Below are positions 6,893 through 15,253 of a stretch of 46,143 nucleotides of DNA, in pieces; positions within the stretch are counted from its first letter, which is position 1; the number at the start of each line of letters is the position of its first letter. The stretch lies in assembly GCA_018648225.1 (NCBI GenBank), contig JABGRQ010000128.1, forward strand, positions 1 through 46,143, written 5' to 3'. Origin of the DNA: Chloroflexota bacterium. GTDB taxonomy: Bacteria > Chloroflexota > Anaerolineae > Anaerolineales > UBA11858. The notes under the pieces were generated by a model. The model had not been told where the DNA came from. It saw only the letters and a list, made by a program, of their open reading frames with translations, and did not search any database. The position numbers and the translations under genes were made by a program.

Positions 6893-8404
6893 TTAATAGA
6901 ATTCTTGCGGTGCAGAATTGGTTGTCGAAACTTCTCGATAAAATGTTTCACCAACCACTAGCGGCAACAGTGGAATCACCCAGGCCATATAGTGGCGGAA
7001 TAATACCGAGTGAAAGTCTACAAAAATTAGCATGATGAGCAAGCCAGCCGCAAAGGGGCGTGGTTTTCTTTTCCAGGTCAATACATAAATGAGCAGCACC
7101 ATCGTCAGCAGAGGGATTTTTGCAGGCAAGCCCACCCACCCCATCAACGCATCCAACGAGAGTACGCCCATGTGGGTTTCGGGGAAGCGTGTGAGCGAAA
7201 TCAGCAGCGATTTTATAAAACCAAGCGGGCTGGGTGCGAATAATGGCAGCGATGCCAGGAAGGGGACACTGGCAATCGCCAAACCGGCGATAACGACATT
7301 TTTTATGCGCTGTTCGGATGCTTCATGCCAGGCCCAGATCAGGAAAATGGGCAAAAAGAAAATGGCATTGTGTTTTACGCCCAGGGATATGCCAAAGAGA
7401 ATATAGGCCGCAATTTTATGCCGCGGATACAGGATCAACGCCAGCAGGAAGAAGAAAATCGGGATGAAATTGAAATGATAAATCATTGTGACGTGCAATG
7501 TCCAACGATTGAAAAGCCAAAACAAAGCCCCGAAAACGGCCAGCGTGGTGCTGTTGAAACGATGATGTCCCAAGTGAAAGAGAGTATACGCAATTAGCAG
7601 GTTGACTCCCAGGAAAATTCCTCGCCAAATATTGAGCCATTGATCTAGCTCTTGCAACCCGGCGCGGTGCGTCAGCCATGAGCCGTAATAGATGATGGGC
7701 AAATATGTGGGCAGTTCGCTGTTCCAGCGGGTCTGGGTCAGGTCTTCGGCGCGTGCATAGGGATTATTCCCTTGCAGCAGGTTTAAACCCTCTTTATAGA
7801 CCAAAAAAATATCCTGCTCTTCAATGTCAAATTCGAGATTATCTACGGGAGAGTAGTAGGCGCTTGCCGGACGCTCAGGATTGCCCAAGTTGTTGTGGAC
7901 GACAAAACCGACGCTCAGAATAGCGAGCAACAGAATGATCGCCAATCCATGTTTTTTGCGGTATGCAATCCAGGCGGTTGGCTCTTGCTGACGCAAGAAA
8001 ACCAGAATTTGTAGCGAGAAACTTCCCAACCAAAATATCAGCGGTGCAAGTCGCAGCAGATACCCTTGTGTGTGCAAATTGGTTGTGGCGAGCGCAGTAT
8101 AGATTATGTAGCCGCTGCCGAGGGTTCCGATGAGTGATAAAAAGAAGATATTCGTGCAATTGCCATCTTCACGGAGCAGCGCAGCCATCTTTTGGGTGGA
8201 TTGCTGGTTCCATCCGGGGTTTTTATTCGCCTTCACGGTGAATAATGCGGTGACAGCCAGGGGGAGGAACACGGCAGCAATCAGCATTAGTCGTGTTCCC
8301 GTCATCCCGCCCTCGCTGGGGATCAGTAATAGCCAGATGAACGCCACGATCCCTTCGATGAGCGCCGCATGCAAAAATGTACGTATCGTAAAGTGATTTT
8401 TCAT
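6893..8404 (-). CDS. polytopic membrane glycosyltransferase-like protein
   Basis: A 503-aa membrane protein with roughly a dozen hydrophobic segments. It resembles polyprenol-phosphate-mannose-dependent (GT87/GT39-like) glycosyltransferases. Features are an extracytoplasmic loop rich in acidic residues (EFDIEEQDIFLVYKEGLNLL), an ENPYARAEDL-like stretch after it, and FGISLGVKHNAIFFLP in a late transmembrane region. The start at 8404 overlaps the stop of the endonuclease III gene as ATGA, so translation is coupled to nth. The open frame extends 18 codons further upstream into nth, which I reject. Substrate unknown. Confidence 0.7.
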   Translation of the reverse strand: MKNHFTIRTFLHAALIEGIVAFIWLLLIPSEGGMTGTRLMLIAAVFLPLAVTALFTVKANKNPGWNQQSTQKMAALLREDGNCTNIFFLSLIGTLGSGYIIYTALATTNLHTQGYLLRLAPLIFWLGSFSLQILVFLRQQEPTAWIAYRKKHGLAIILLLAILSVGFVVHNNLGNPERPASAYYSPVDNLEFDIEEQDIFLVYKEGLNLLQGNNPYARAEDLTQTRWNSELPTYLPIIYYGSWLTHRAGLQELDQWLNIWRGIFLGVNLLIAYTLFHLGHHRFNSTTLAVFGALFWLFNRWTLHVTMIYHFNFIPIFFFLLALILYPRHKIAAYILFGISLGVKHNAIFFLPIFLIWAWHEASEQRIKNVVIAGLAIASVPFLASLPLFAPSPLGFIKSLLISLTRFPETHMGVLSLDALMGWVGLPAKIPLLTMVLLIYVLTWKRKPRPFAAGLLIMLIFVDFHSVLFRHYMAWVIPLLPLVVGETFYREVSTTNSAPQEFY

Positions 8405-9057
8405 AACACGTTTTCTGCGTAATACGGACATAAATCTTGCAAAGGGCATTCTGCGCACAAGGGTTTACGCGCTTTGCAGATTTCGCGTCCTAAACGGATG
8501 ATATTAAGATGCACCGTGTAATACGTTTCCGGGGGGAATTGTGCCGCGAGATGATCGTGGGCCTTATCGGCGTTCATTTTTTCGGGGCGCAATCCCAGGC
8601 GGCCCGAAAGCCGGTAGACATGCGTATCCACCGGGAAGGCTGGCTTGCCGAGTGAAAACAGTAATACTATCGAGGCTGTTTTTGGGCCAACGCCCTTGAA
8701 CTGTACCAGCCAATCCAGCGCTTTTTCCGGAGAATAGTCTTTAAGAAAATCCAAACTTAGTTCGCCGCGCATTTGGGTGATTTTGCGGAGTACATTCTGG
8801 ATGCGCGGCCCCTTTTGATTGGCTAATCCAGCCGGGCGGATGGCTTCAATAACTTCGCTTTCCTCGGCGTCGCGCACAACTTCCCAGGTGGGAAAGCGCG
8901 CGCACAGCGCATCGAAGGCTTTGTCGCGGTTGTTATCATTGGTACTTTGCGAGAGTATCGTCGAGATGAGTTCATCCAGCGGCGGCAGCGGGTTGCGCCA
9001 GATGGGTTGACCGTATTTTTTGAGCAAGCGTTCGTGAATTTGAAGGGCTTTGTTCAT
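8401..9057 (-). CDS. nth: endonuclease III
   Basis: A 218-aa DNA glycosylase/AP lyase for oxidised pyrimidines in base-excision repair. The helix-hairpin-helix FKGVGPKTA contains the catalytic Lys126, the second catalytic residue is Asp144 in PVDTHVYRL, and the C-terminal [4Fe-4S] loop has C194, C201, C204 and C210 with the standard C-x6-C-x2-C-x5-C spacing. Length is typical. It is the upstream gene of a pair with the membrane glycosyltransferase, joined by an ATGA overlap. Confidence 0.95.
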   Translation of the reverse strand: MNKALQIHERLLKKYGQPIWRNPLPPLDELISTILSQSTNDNNRDKAFDALCARFPTWEVVRDAEESEVIEAIRPAGLANQKGPRIQNVLRKITQMRGELSLDFLKDYSPEKALDWLVQFKGVGPKTASIVLLFSLGKPAFPVDTHVYRLSGRLGLRPEKMNADKAHDHLAAQFPPETYYTVHLNIIRLGREICKARKPLCAECPLQDLCPYYAENVL

Positions 9058-9123
9058 AATAGTACTTTAGCATTTGATAGAAGAGAATCTGGTCATCTAG
9101 TGCAAGTGTACAGAAACGCTGAC

Positions 9124-9151
9124 AGTCACCCTGAGCGATAGCGAAGGGTCT
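9124..9151. repeat. dispersed 'caccctgagcg...cgaaggg' repeat
   Basis: The palindrome-like motif CACCCTGAGCG followed by CGAAGGGTCT is a small dispersed repeat. Variant copies lie at 20148-20170 and 31928-31960, always between genes. Confidence 0.6.
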
Positions 9152-9201
9152 AGCATAGCGTCTGCGCCTGACAGTTCACATTTTGCACGTTTTTTTACAT
9201 T

Positions 9202-10254
9202 TTAAGGCTTGTTAATTATAAAAACCGGGCGCGCCGCGCCAACATGAATCTTGCGCCAGTTATATAGATCAAAGTTGGGGCCAAATTTGGTCAGTTCTGC
9301 CAATTCGTCGACAGAAATTGCTCCAAGCTGGCGCAGGATTTCCAGCGATACCGCCGGACGGGCGCGCCCCTTCAGGTCGCCATCGCTGATTTTCAGGGCA
9401 ATTCCTATACCCGGCGAGCCGGGCCGGATAGCGCCGGGCATGAGGCCAATACATTGATAGCCCTCCGCACCTCCCTTTACGACCAGTTTACCGCCGGTGA
9501 CTTCCATCAGGCGCGTATCAAAACGCCCTGGGCCGGAGATCATTTCTGGGTAGTGGGTCATGGCCTGGGTGATGGTTTGGCAGGCTTCTGCTCGTTTTTC
9601 GGGGAGATCATGTGGATCGCAGAGCCGCGCAAACCCCAGGGCAGCGTTCTTCAAGGGGATGGCAAAATTCGGGGCGGAACAACCATCGGTGCCCAGAATC
9701 ACCTGCGAGGGGGTCACGTCACACATCTCACTGAAGGTTTGGAAAATCTGCTTCTGGATGGGATGATCGCGGTCGAGATAATTTTCCAGCGGCAAATCCC
9801 AAAAACGCGCCTGTGCCAACATGCCGGTGTGCTTGCCCGAACAATTGTGTCGATTGGCGGTTGGGTTTTCATCTCTGCGGATGAGCGTGCGGCGGGTTTC
9901 CCCATCCATAGGGGGATGTGTGCCACACAGGAGATTGGCTTCGCTGGCGTTGATTTTAGCCAGGATGCTTTGCACGGTGGTTGCATGCGCGTCGGTTCCG
10001 GCGTGAGAGGCGCAGGTGATGGCGATTTCTTGTTCGGTAAGTTTCCAGTGAATATGGGCCTGGTTCTCGATGAGGGGCAGCGTTTGAAAAGGTTTGGCTG
10101 AAGAACGCAGAAACGTGATTGTGTTGGGATCGCCTTGGGCAGCAAGCAAATTGCCACGGCTATCTACAACCGCAAACGCGCCGAAGTGCAATGACTCGGC
10201 GATTGGCCCGCGAACGAGTTCCAAGAGTGGCTGGTAGTTTTGAGAAACCGTCAT
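9202..10254 (-). CDS. asparaginase (asparaginase II / COG4448 family)
   Basis: A 350-aa protein of the thermolabile asparaginase family, which is unrelated to E. coli AnsB and is expected to hydrolyse L-asparagine to aspartate and ammonia. Conserved stretches are RSSAKPFQTLP near the N-terminus, CASHAGTDAH, NCSGKHTGML and GTDGCSAPNFA; the serine/cysteine/histidine residues in these motifs are the family signature. No signal peptide is seen, so it is cytoplasmic. It follows the metallo-beta-lactamase-fold gene by 7 nt in an operon that begins with a histidine kinase, a link whose meaning is unclear. Confidence 0.88.
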   Translation of the reverse strand: MTVSQNYQPLLELVRGPIAESLHFGAFAVVDSRGNLLAAQGDPNTITFLRSSAKPFQTLPLIENQAHIHWKLTEQEIAITCASHAGTDAHATTVQSILAKINASEANLLCGTHPPMDGETRRTLIRRDENPTANRHNCSGKHTGMLAQARFWDLPLENYLDRDHPIQKQIFQTFSEMCDVTPSQVILGTDGCSAPNFAIPLKNAALGFARLCDPHDLPEKRAEACQTITQAMTHYPEMISGPGRFDTRLMEVTGGKLVVKGGAEGYQCIGLMPGAIRPGSPGIGIALKISDGDLKGRARPAVSLEILRQLGAISVDELAELTKFGPNFDLYNWRKIHVGAARPVFIINKP

Positions 10255-10261
10255 GGCAGGA

Positions 10262-11125
10262 TTATTCTTCGTCTTCGAAAAGGGTGTTGTCGTGAAGGTA
10301 ATTGCGGGTGAAGTATTCTTGCAGACCGTGGAGAAGCCGCTGGCTATAGAATTCGTCCAATTTGGCAGGGTAGTTTATTTTTTCAAGCAGGGCTGGCACC
10401 ATTTTTTCAATTTCTTCGGCGGGATTCTTGCGCTTGTTGGCAGTATCCAAACGTCCGCTAATAGATTTTAGAAATTTGCGCTGTTCTCGGACATCTTCCA
10501 CGCTTACAAAGCCGCTGCGCCCGCTGATAATGGTATAGTCCGCAAAGGTGCGGGAAGCCAGTAAATTGAGTGTTTCATGCCAGGCATCCAGATCGGCATT
10601 GGCGATAAAAGGCGGCTGATCGTTGCAAACGGCATCGCCAATAAATACAATTTTATGGTCCGGAATATGTACCCAGGTTGCCCCGGGGGTAGGCCCTTGA
10701 TGTGATTCTATGCAGATTTCAGGCCCACCCCAGTGTAAAGAGAGTGCTGTACTAAAAGTAATGTTGGGCCGCTCCCAACGTGTGCCGCTAACTTCGGGGT
10801 GATGCTCCCATTCTGCGCCGGTTTTTATATTCTGCCCTTTAAAAATGGTTGTTCTTTGGCCGAAAGCTTTTGCAGTATTTGCATGTGCGATAATCGGGTA
10901 TTCAATAGCCCGGTTGCCCAAAGTGCGATCAGCATGAATATCTAATATGACAATCATACGATGTGTGCCGCGGCTTTGGGTGAGCAGGGCAGCTTTCCAG
11001 GTGCGGGCATCATCTGCGCGTAACGGCGTATCGATCAGTAGTGTGCCGCCGGGGAATAAAATAGCCCCAAGTACCACGCCAGAATAAGAATCTTCGTAGT
11101 AGATATTCTCTGCGAGAGCTTTCAT
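10262..11125 (-). CDS. metallo-beta-lactamase-fold protein with degenerate metal site
   Basis: A 287-aa protein with the MBL-fold order of strands: GTLLIDTPLRADDA, the loop LDIHADRTLGN (61-71), GPTPGATWVHIPDHK and IVFIGDAVCND. The canonical HxHxDH metal motif reads D62-I-H64-A-D66-R67, the usual HTPG histidine is proline (PTPG), and the late GHG loop reads GRSG. Only H64, D66 and D164 of the normal ligand set remain, so hydrolase activity with a dinuclear site is unlikely, or the site is atypical. The gene lies between the histidine kinase (9-nt gap) and asparaginase (7-nt gap). Confidence 0.75.
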   Translation of the reverse strand: MKALAENIYYEDSYSGVVLGAILFPGGTLLIDTPLRADDARTWKAALLTQSRGTHRMIVILDIHADRTLGNRAIEYPIIAHANTAKAFGQRTTIFKGQNIKTGAEWEHHPEVSGTRWERPNITFSTALSLHWGGPEICIESHQGPTPGATWVHIPDHKIVFIGDAVCNDQPPFIANADLDAWHETLNLLASRTFADYTIISGRSGFVSVEDVREQRKFLKSISGRLDTANKRKNPAEEIEKMVPALLEKINYPAKLDEFYSQRLLHGLQEYFTRNYLHDNTLFEDEE

Positions 11126-11134
11126 AGCAGTTCC

Positions 11135-13225
11135 TTATGTTTCGTCGGCGATGGGGAGTGTAAATGCAAAACGCGCCCCACCTTGATTGGTTACATCTAC
11201 CCAGATGCGCCCACCGTGGCCTTCAACGGCCAATTTACAATAGGCCAACCCCAAACCAATGCCTTTTGGGCCGCCTTTGCCATGCAGACGGGTATATTTA
11301 TCAAATATGGTGGCTCTTTTTTCACTTGGAATGCCCGGGCCGGTATCTTCAACCCAGAAGTAGAGTTCGTGCCCGGCTTTGGCAGCGCCAACAGTGATAT
11401 GGCTTTCTGGGGGAGTATATTTTACAGCATTTTCCATCAGGTTAATCAATACCCGCTGGATCATATTTTCGTCAACTTCTGCCAAAGGGATGTTTTCTTG
11501 AATCCGGACGAAAATTTGCTGCTCTTTATTATGCGCAATGGGTTCAACCGCCTCAACCGCAGCCTGAATGATGCTGCTGGGATGTGTCGGATTTGTATTG
11601 GTTACCGCTTGCCCGGATTCGAGACGGTTGAAATCCAGCAGGGAGTTAGTGAGGCGTTCAATCCGTTTTGTAGAGCGTACAGCGATGTTAAATAATGAAT
11701 GAATAGTAGGGTCTTCATCGAAAGACTGGATGCTGTCTAATACGTCCAGGCTGGAAACGACATTGGCCAAAGGGGAGCGCAAATCGTGGTAGACCATCGA
11801 GATGAGATCATCGCGCAATTGGTCGAGTTCTTTGCGTTCGGTAATATCGCGGAAAGTCCATTGCAGGTGTTTTTCTCCCGCAATGTGGACAACATGCACA
11901 TGTACCTGAATGGGAACGACGCGTTCGTCGCTGGTTTGAAGTTCGGATTCGTACGAAAATGTTTCTTCTGGGGTGATTTTTTCGAGATTCTTGCCTACAA
12001 TTTCGGGTTCAATCGTATGACAGCCCTGAATCATCCCTTGCAATAGTTCTTTTTGGACATACCCAGTATATTCTATGGCTTGCTCATTGACCTCGGTGAT
12101 ATATCCCGCTTGATTTGTGATAAATATCGCATCAATGCTACTGTTGTAAAGGTCACGATAGCGACGATGCGCGGATTGAAGTTCTTCAAAGAGTTGCGCG
12201 TGGCGGATGGCTGTCCCGGCGAGGCTGCCGATACCGCTAATGAAGGTCAGGGCTTCTGGGGGGAAACTTCCCTCGAGAGGGTTGGCAGCCTGGAGCACGC
12301 CGATCAACTCAACTTCGGAGATGATCGGGGCACAGATCACTGCCCGGAGTGTGGATTCGGCTTCTTCATCAACTAAGTGCGCAAAGCGAGGGTCTGCTGC
12401 AACATCGGAGACAATGATTCCCTGTTGGCTTTGAGCCACCCACCCGGCAATTTCTTCTCCAAATTTTATTTTCTTGCCAATAATTTTGGTATTCAGTTGA
12501 GTGGTTGCCCGAAATACCAATGTATTACCCTCGGGGCCTACCAGCGCCAGCGAGACAACTTCGACCTTGAGCGCCTGATGGATTTGATTGAGAATATCAT
12601 GCAGTACACTGTCGAGGTTGAGCGAAGCGGTGATGCTTGCCGCACTATTGGCAAGCGCGCCCATAACTACTACTTGTTGCTGGCTGGATGCGTACAGGCG
12701 GGCGTTCAGAATAGCGATTGCTGTCTGATCGGCGATAGCTTGTACCAAGTTGAGGTGATCGCTGGTGAAGAAAAACGGCACAGGATGTGAGAGCGTGATC
12801 ACGCCAACGAGTTGATCGCGGGCAATGATAGGCACGCTGACAACCGATTTAGCTTTGCTGTTTTTCTGGGCGGGGTGGCTGCTTTTGATCCAGCGTTCAT
12901 CTTTTTTTGTGTTTAAAATCAGGGCTGGCTGCCGATTCTTTACGACCCAACCGGCTAACCCCTGTGTGAGCAACGCTTTAATGCTGGTTGGCGTGTGTTC
13001 TAATAGTTCATCTGCGTAGATGATAGCCGCGTTGAGTGGTTGTTCGTCTTCATCAATGACGATGATGCTGCTGCTGACTGCCCCGATTGTGCGCATGGAT
13101 AGCCCCAATACGCGTTGCAATACCGTCGAAAGATCAAGCGTTGATGCGATCTCGCGGCTGATGTGGTATAGCAGTTCCAGCGACTCTTGCGTGGATGAGA
13201 AATCGTTTTTCTGGGATATTGTCAT
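11135..13225 (-). CDS. sensor histidine kinase with two GAF domains and a PAS domain
   Basis: A 696-aa soluble kinase. GAF1 covers about residues 15-180 and GAF2 about 195-345. A PAS domain (about 350-460, RYRDLYNSSIDAIFITN) follows, then HisKA with phospho-acceptor His480 (MVYHDLRSPLANV) and HATPase_c (NLMENAVKYTPPES, EDTGPGIP, GIGLGLAYCK). The frame is open to 13327, but a promoter-like TTGCGG-18-TATACT lies at 13249-13278, inside that extension, so the start at 13225 is chosen; its Shine-Dalgarno is weak. It heads an operon with the MBL-fold and asparaginase genes. No response regulator is adjacent. Confidence 0.9.
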   Translation of the reverse strand: MTISQKNDFSSTQESLELLYHISREIASTLDLSTVLQRVLGLSMRTIGAVSSSIIVIDEDEQPLNAAIIYADELLEHTPTSIKALLTQGLAGWVVKNRQPALILNTKKDERWIKSSHPAQKNSKAKSVVSVPIIARDQLVGVITLSHPVPFFFTSDHLNLVQAIADQTAIAILNARLYASSQQQVVVMGALANSAASITASLNLDSVLHDILNQIHQALKVEVVSLALVGPEGNTLVFRATTQLNTKIIGKKIKFGEEIAGWVAQSQQGIIVSDVAADPRFAHLVDEEAESTLRAVICAPIISEVELIGVLQAANPLEGSFPPEALTFISGIGSLAGTAIRHAQLFEELQSAHRRYRDLYNSSIDAIFITNQAGYITEVNEQAIEYTGYVQKELLQGMIQGCHTIEPEIVGKNLEKITPEETFSYESELQTSDERVVPIQVHVHVVHIAGEKHLQWTFRDITERKELDQLRDDLISMVYHDLRSPLANVVSSLDVLDSIQSFDEDPTIHSLFNIAVRSTKRIERLTNSLLDFNRLESGQAVTNTNPTHPSSIIQAAVEAVEPIAHNKEQQIFVRIQENIPLAEVDENMIQRVLINLMENAVKYTPPESHITVGAAKAGHELYFWVEDTGPGIPSEKRATIFDKYTRLHGKGGPKGIGLGLAYCKLAVEGHGGRIWVDVTNQGGARFAFTLPIADET

Positions 13226-13248
13226 GGGGCAAATTACTTTCTGAGCCA

Positions 13249-13278
13249 AGTATAGCATAGCGCAGTATCTCGCCGCAA
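13249..13278 (-). promoter_or_regulatory. extended -10 promoter for the kinase-MBL-asparaginase operon
   Basis: On the minus strand TTGCGG (13278-13273) is followed by an 18-bp spacer and TATACT (13254-13249), preceded by TGC, an extended -10. The predicted leader is about 17-20 nt. Confidence 0.6.
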
Positions 13279-13369
13279 TTTTAATGAGGACTTTCGCTGC
13301 CGCACCAATCTCCCTGTTTTGCGACATTTTCTCACTTTCCGGAAAGCTCTTTCGGGAAGAATTATATAA

Positions 13370-13407
13370 AAAAGTGCGCCGCGATAAAATGCTTGCGGCA
13401 CACTTTT
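13370..13407 (-). terminator. intrinsic terminator after the lipoprotein gene
   Basis: The stem AAAAGTGCGCCGC (13370-13382) pairs with GCGGCACACTTTT (13395-13407) with one mismatch. On the minus strand it is followed by a T/A-rich run, matching the end of the lipoprotein gene at 13444. Confidence 0.8.
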
Positions 13408-13443
13408 GAGTTTTTCGTTGCGTAGCGTGTGGATGCTTCTAAT

Positions 13444-13965
13444 TTACAGGTCTTCAGGATCGAGAATATAGACCTGGACATTACGCGAAATATCTGAAAG
13501 CCGTCCGATTTTCACACGGATTGCTTTGCCATTGGGATAACCGCCATAGATCAACGTCGCGCCGAAATCGGTCTGTTTGCCAAGTTCTTCGATTTCGATC
13601 AATCCCAGCGCCGGGAAGGTATCTCGATAAAACTGAGCGCATTCTTCAATACTTAAGGATGTGACAAAATCCATTCGGCTGTTATCTTCCATCGAAACCG
13701 TGCCGTCCTCAGGAACAGGAATCCCATCGAGGAAGGTCTTTACATCCGTTGTTACACCAGCCATGGCGGCCTGGAAAATGCCGCCAGGTGTATCAGCATC
13801 AAGTTGGGCTGCGGGAGCGGCTTCTGCTGCGGGTGCTTCGGCGGGAGCGGCTTCTTCGGCCGTAGATTGCTCGGCAGTGGTTTCTTCTGTGGCAGGTGAA
13901 CCACAGGCGGTCAGGACCAATGCCAGACTAACGACAAGCAAGGTAATCCAATAGATTTTTTTCAT
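13444..13965 (-). CDS. predicted lipoprotein of unknown function
   Basis: A 173-aa secreted protein. The signal peptide MKKIYWITLLVVSLALVLTA ends in a lipobox (LTAC, Cys21), followed by a low-complexity Ala/Glu/Thr linker (about 25-60) and a globular domain (about 62-173) with FVTSLSIEECAQFYRDTF and LIEIEELGKQTDFG. I do not recognise the globular domain. The start at 13965 is firm because GGAGG lies 5 nt upstream; 19 extra upstream codons are rejected. It is monocistronic, with its own terminator. It should be anchored on the outer face of the membrane. Confidence 0.8.
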   Translation of the reverse strand: MKKIYWITLLVVSLALVLTACGSPATEETTAEQSTAEEAAPAEAPAAEAAPAAQLDADTPGGIFQAAMAGVTTDVKTFLDGIPVPEDGTVSMEDNSRMDFVTSLSIEECAQFYRDTFPALGLIEIEELGKQTDFGATLIYGGYPNGKAIRVKIGRLSDISRNVQVYILDPEDL

Positions 13966-14187
13966 ACGTTCCTCCGGGAAAAATGGGATGGGCGGCTTTG
14001 GGATATAATGCTTGCCGCACAAGACTATGACTCAACCCGTAATGTCGGCCATCAAGAAGATGGCTGTTTAGAATGCACTTATGAAAAAGTGGTGAACGCT
14101 ATAAAAATGGCGTTGTGTTGGTGGGGGAAGAGTTTTCAAAAACCAATTTTCACATTATAACCGCTAAAAATCAGTTCCGATGCGATT

Positions 14188-15183
14188 TTATGCAATTTTT
14201 GGCAAATCGAGCATAAATACTTCGATCGTCAGACGGGTATTGGTATTTTGTTCCAGTCTCAAAAAAGTCTGGTTGAAGAGTTTCAGCATAAATTGTGCCG
14301 TTTCTGGTTGAATATTGGCGGCGATATGCGCGATCTCGCTTTCCCGGTCGATATTGGTGTGTGGCGCACTGGCCCCGTTAGCGTGCAGGAGAATATCGCG
14401 CCACAACGACATCCAGATGGTGAGGGTTTCTTTGAGAATGGTTTTATCCTGAGCCAGTTGCTCGGCATAGCGGAAACGCTCCACGCGTGAGGCTGAGAGC
14501 AAGCGTTGGTGATCGTCCAACCATTGTTGGCGATTTGCCAGGGCATCGGGGTTGTTGTGCAGGTTCAGGGCATGGCCTGGCCGTCCATTGGAAATATGTG
14601 CCAGCAGGCGCGCCTGTTCGATGGGCAGTTCCCATTTTTGATGTAACCCCTCGCTGACCACATCCAGCGCCAGAGGGCGCAGGCGAATGGTCTCGCAGCG
14701 TGAGACAATGGTAGGCAGCAGCGCTTCGGTATCTTGCGCGGTGACGAAAAGGATCACCTGGCGCGGCGGTTCTTCCAACGTCTTGAGTAGGGCGTTGGCG
14801 GCGTTAGGGTTGGCTTCTTCGAAGCGTAGCAGTAACGCAATTTTGTAGGGCGCTTCGTAGGGAGCCAGAGCCAGACCGCTCTGCAGGGCGCGAATTTGGT
14901 CAACCTTGAGAGTAGTACTGCCCTCATCGGCCTGCACCACCACCAGATCGGGGTGCTGCATACGCTCGATGCGCTGGCAGGTATGGCAACTTCCGCAGGG
15001 AAAGCCAGGGGCAGTGGGTTGAGGACAGTTTAATCCCTGGGCCACGCGCAACGCCAGGGTGCGCCGCCCCACTCCCTGAGGTCCGGTGAGCAGGTAGGCA
15101 TGGCGCATCCGCCCATTTGCCAGATGGCCTTTGAGCAGATCAACCGCCCATTCGTGGCCGAGCATATTCCAGTTTTCATTCAT
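14188..15183 (-). CDS. holB: DNA polymerase III subunit delta'
   Basis: A 331-aa clamp-loader subunit of the HolB/DnaX AAA+ family. It has a Walker A-like GPQGVGRRT in which the P-loop lysine is Arg (delta' need not bind ATP), a zinc-binding cluster of four cysteines in the order C-x8-C-x2-C-x2-C, the sensor-like LLKTLEEPP, and the SRC arginine-finger motif in IVSRCETIRL. The frame extends 63 codons upstream, but that part overlaps the helicase promoter and first codons. ATGs at 15189 and 15183 are the real candidates; 15189 coincides with the predicted +1 (leaderless). Confidence 0.88.
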   Translation of the reverse strand: MNENWNMLGHEWAVDLLKGHLANGRMRHAYLLTGPQGVGRRTLALRVAQGLNCPQPTAPGFPCGSCHTCQRIERMQHPDLVVVQADEGSTTLKVDQIRALQSGLALAPYEAPYKIALLLRFEEANPNAANALLKTLEEPPRQVILFVTAQDTEALLPTIVSRCETIRLRPLALDVVSEGLHQKWELPIEQARLLAHISNGRPGHALNLHNNPDALANRQQWLDDHQRLLSASRVERFRYAEQLAQDKTILKETLTIWMSLWRDILLHANGASAPHTNIDRESEIAHIAANIQPETAQFMLKLFNQTFLRLEQNTNTRLTIEVFMLDLPKIA

Positions 15184-15195
15184 CGGCATGCGTAG

Positions 15196-15246
15196 ATTGT
15201 AGCGCAGGGACGTGGCTTTGACAACGATCAGACACGGCGATACAAT
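15196..15246. promoter_or_regulatory. divergent holB/helicase promoters sharing one -35 box
   Basis: Plus strand: TTGACA (15218-15223), 17-bp spacer, TACAAT (15241-15246), then 7 nt to the helicase ATG at 15254. Minus strand: TTGTCA (15224-15219), 17-bp spacer, TACAAT (15201-15196), then 6 nt to the ATG at 15189. The two -35 boxes are the same seven bases, TTGACAA. Both start codons fall at or next to the predicted transcription start. Confidence 0.75.
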
Positions 15247-15253
15247 CCCCCAC

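Noticed and set aside
9454-10101. 215-aa open frame on the plus strand within the asparaginase gene
   Set aside because: It lies antisense to a well-supported asparaginase; composition is not protein-like and no family is recognisable.
14266-14546. small open frames overlapping holB on both strands
   Set aside because: Shadow frames of holB without start signals.
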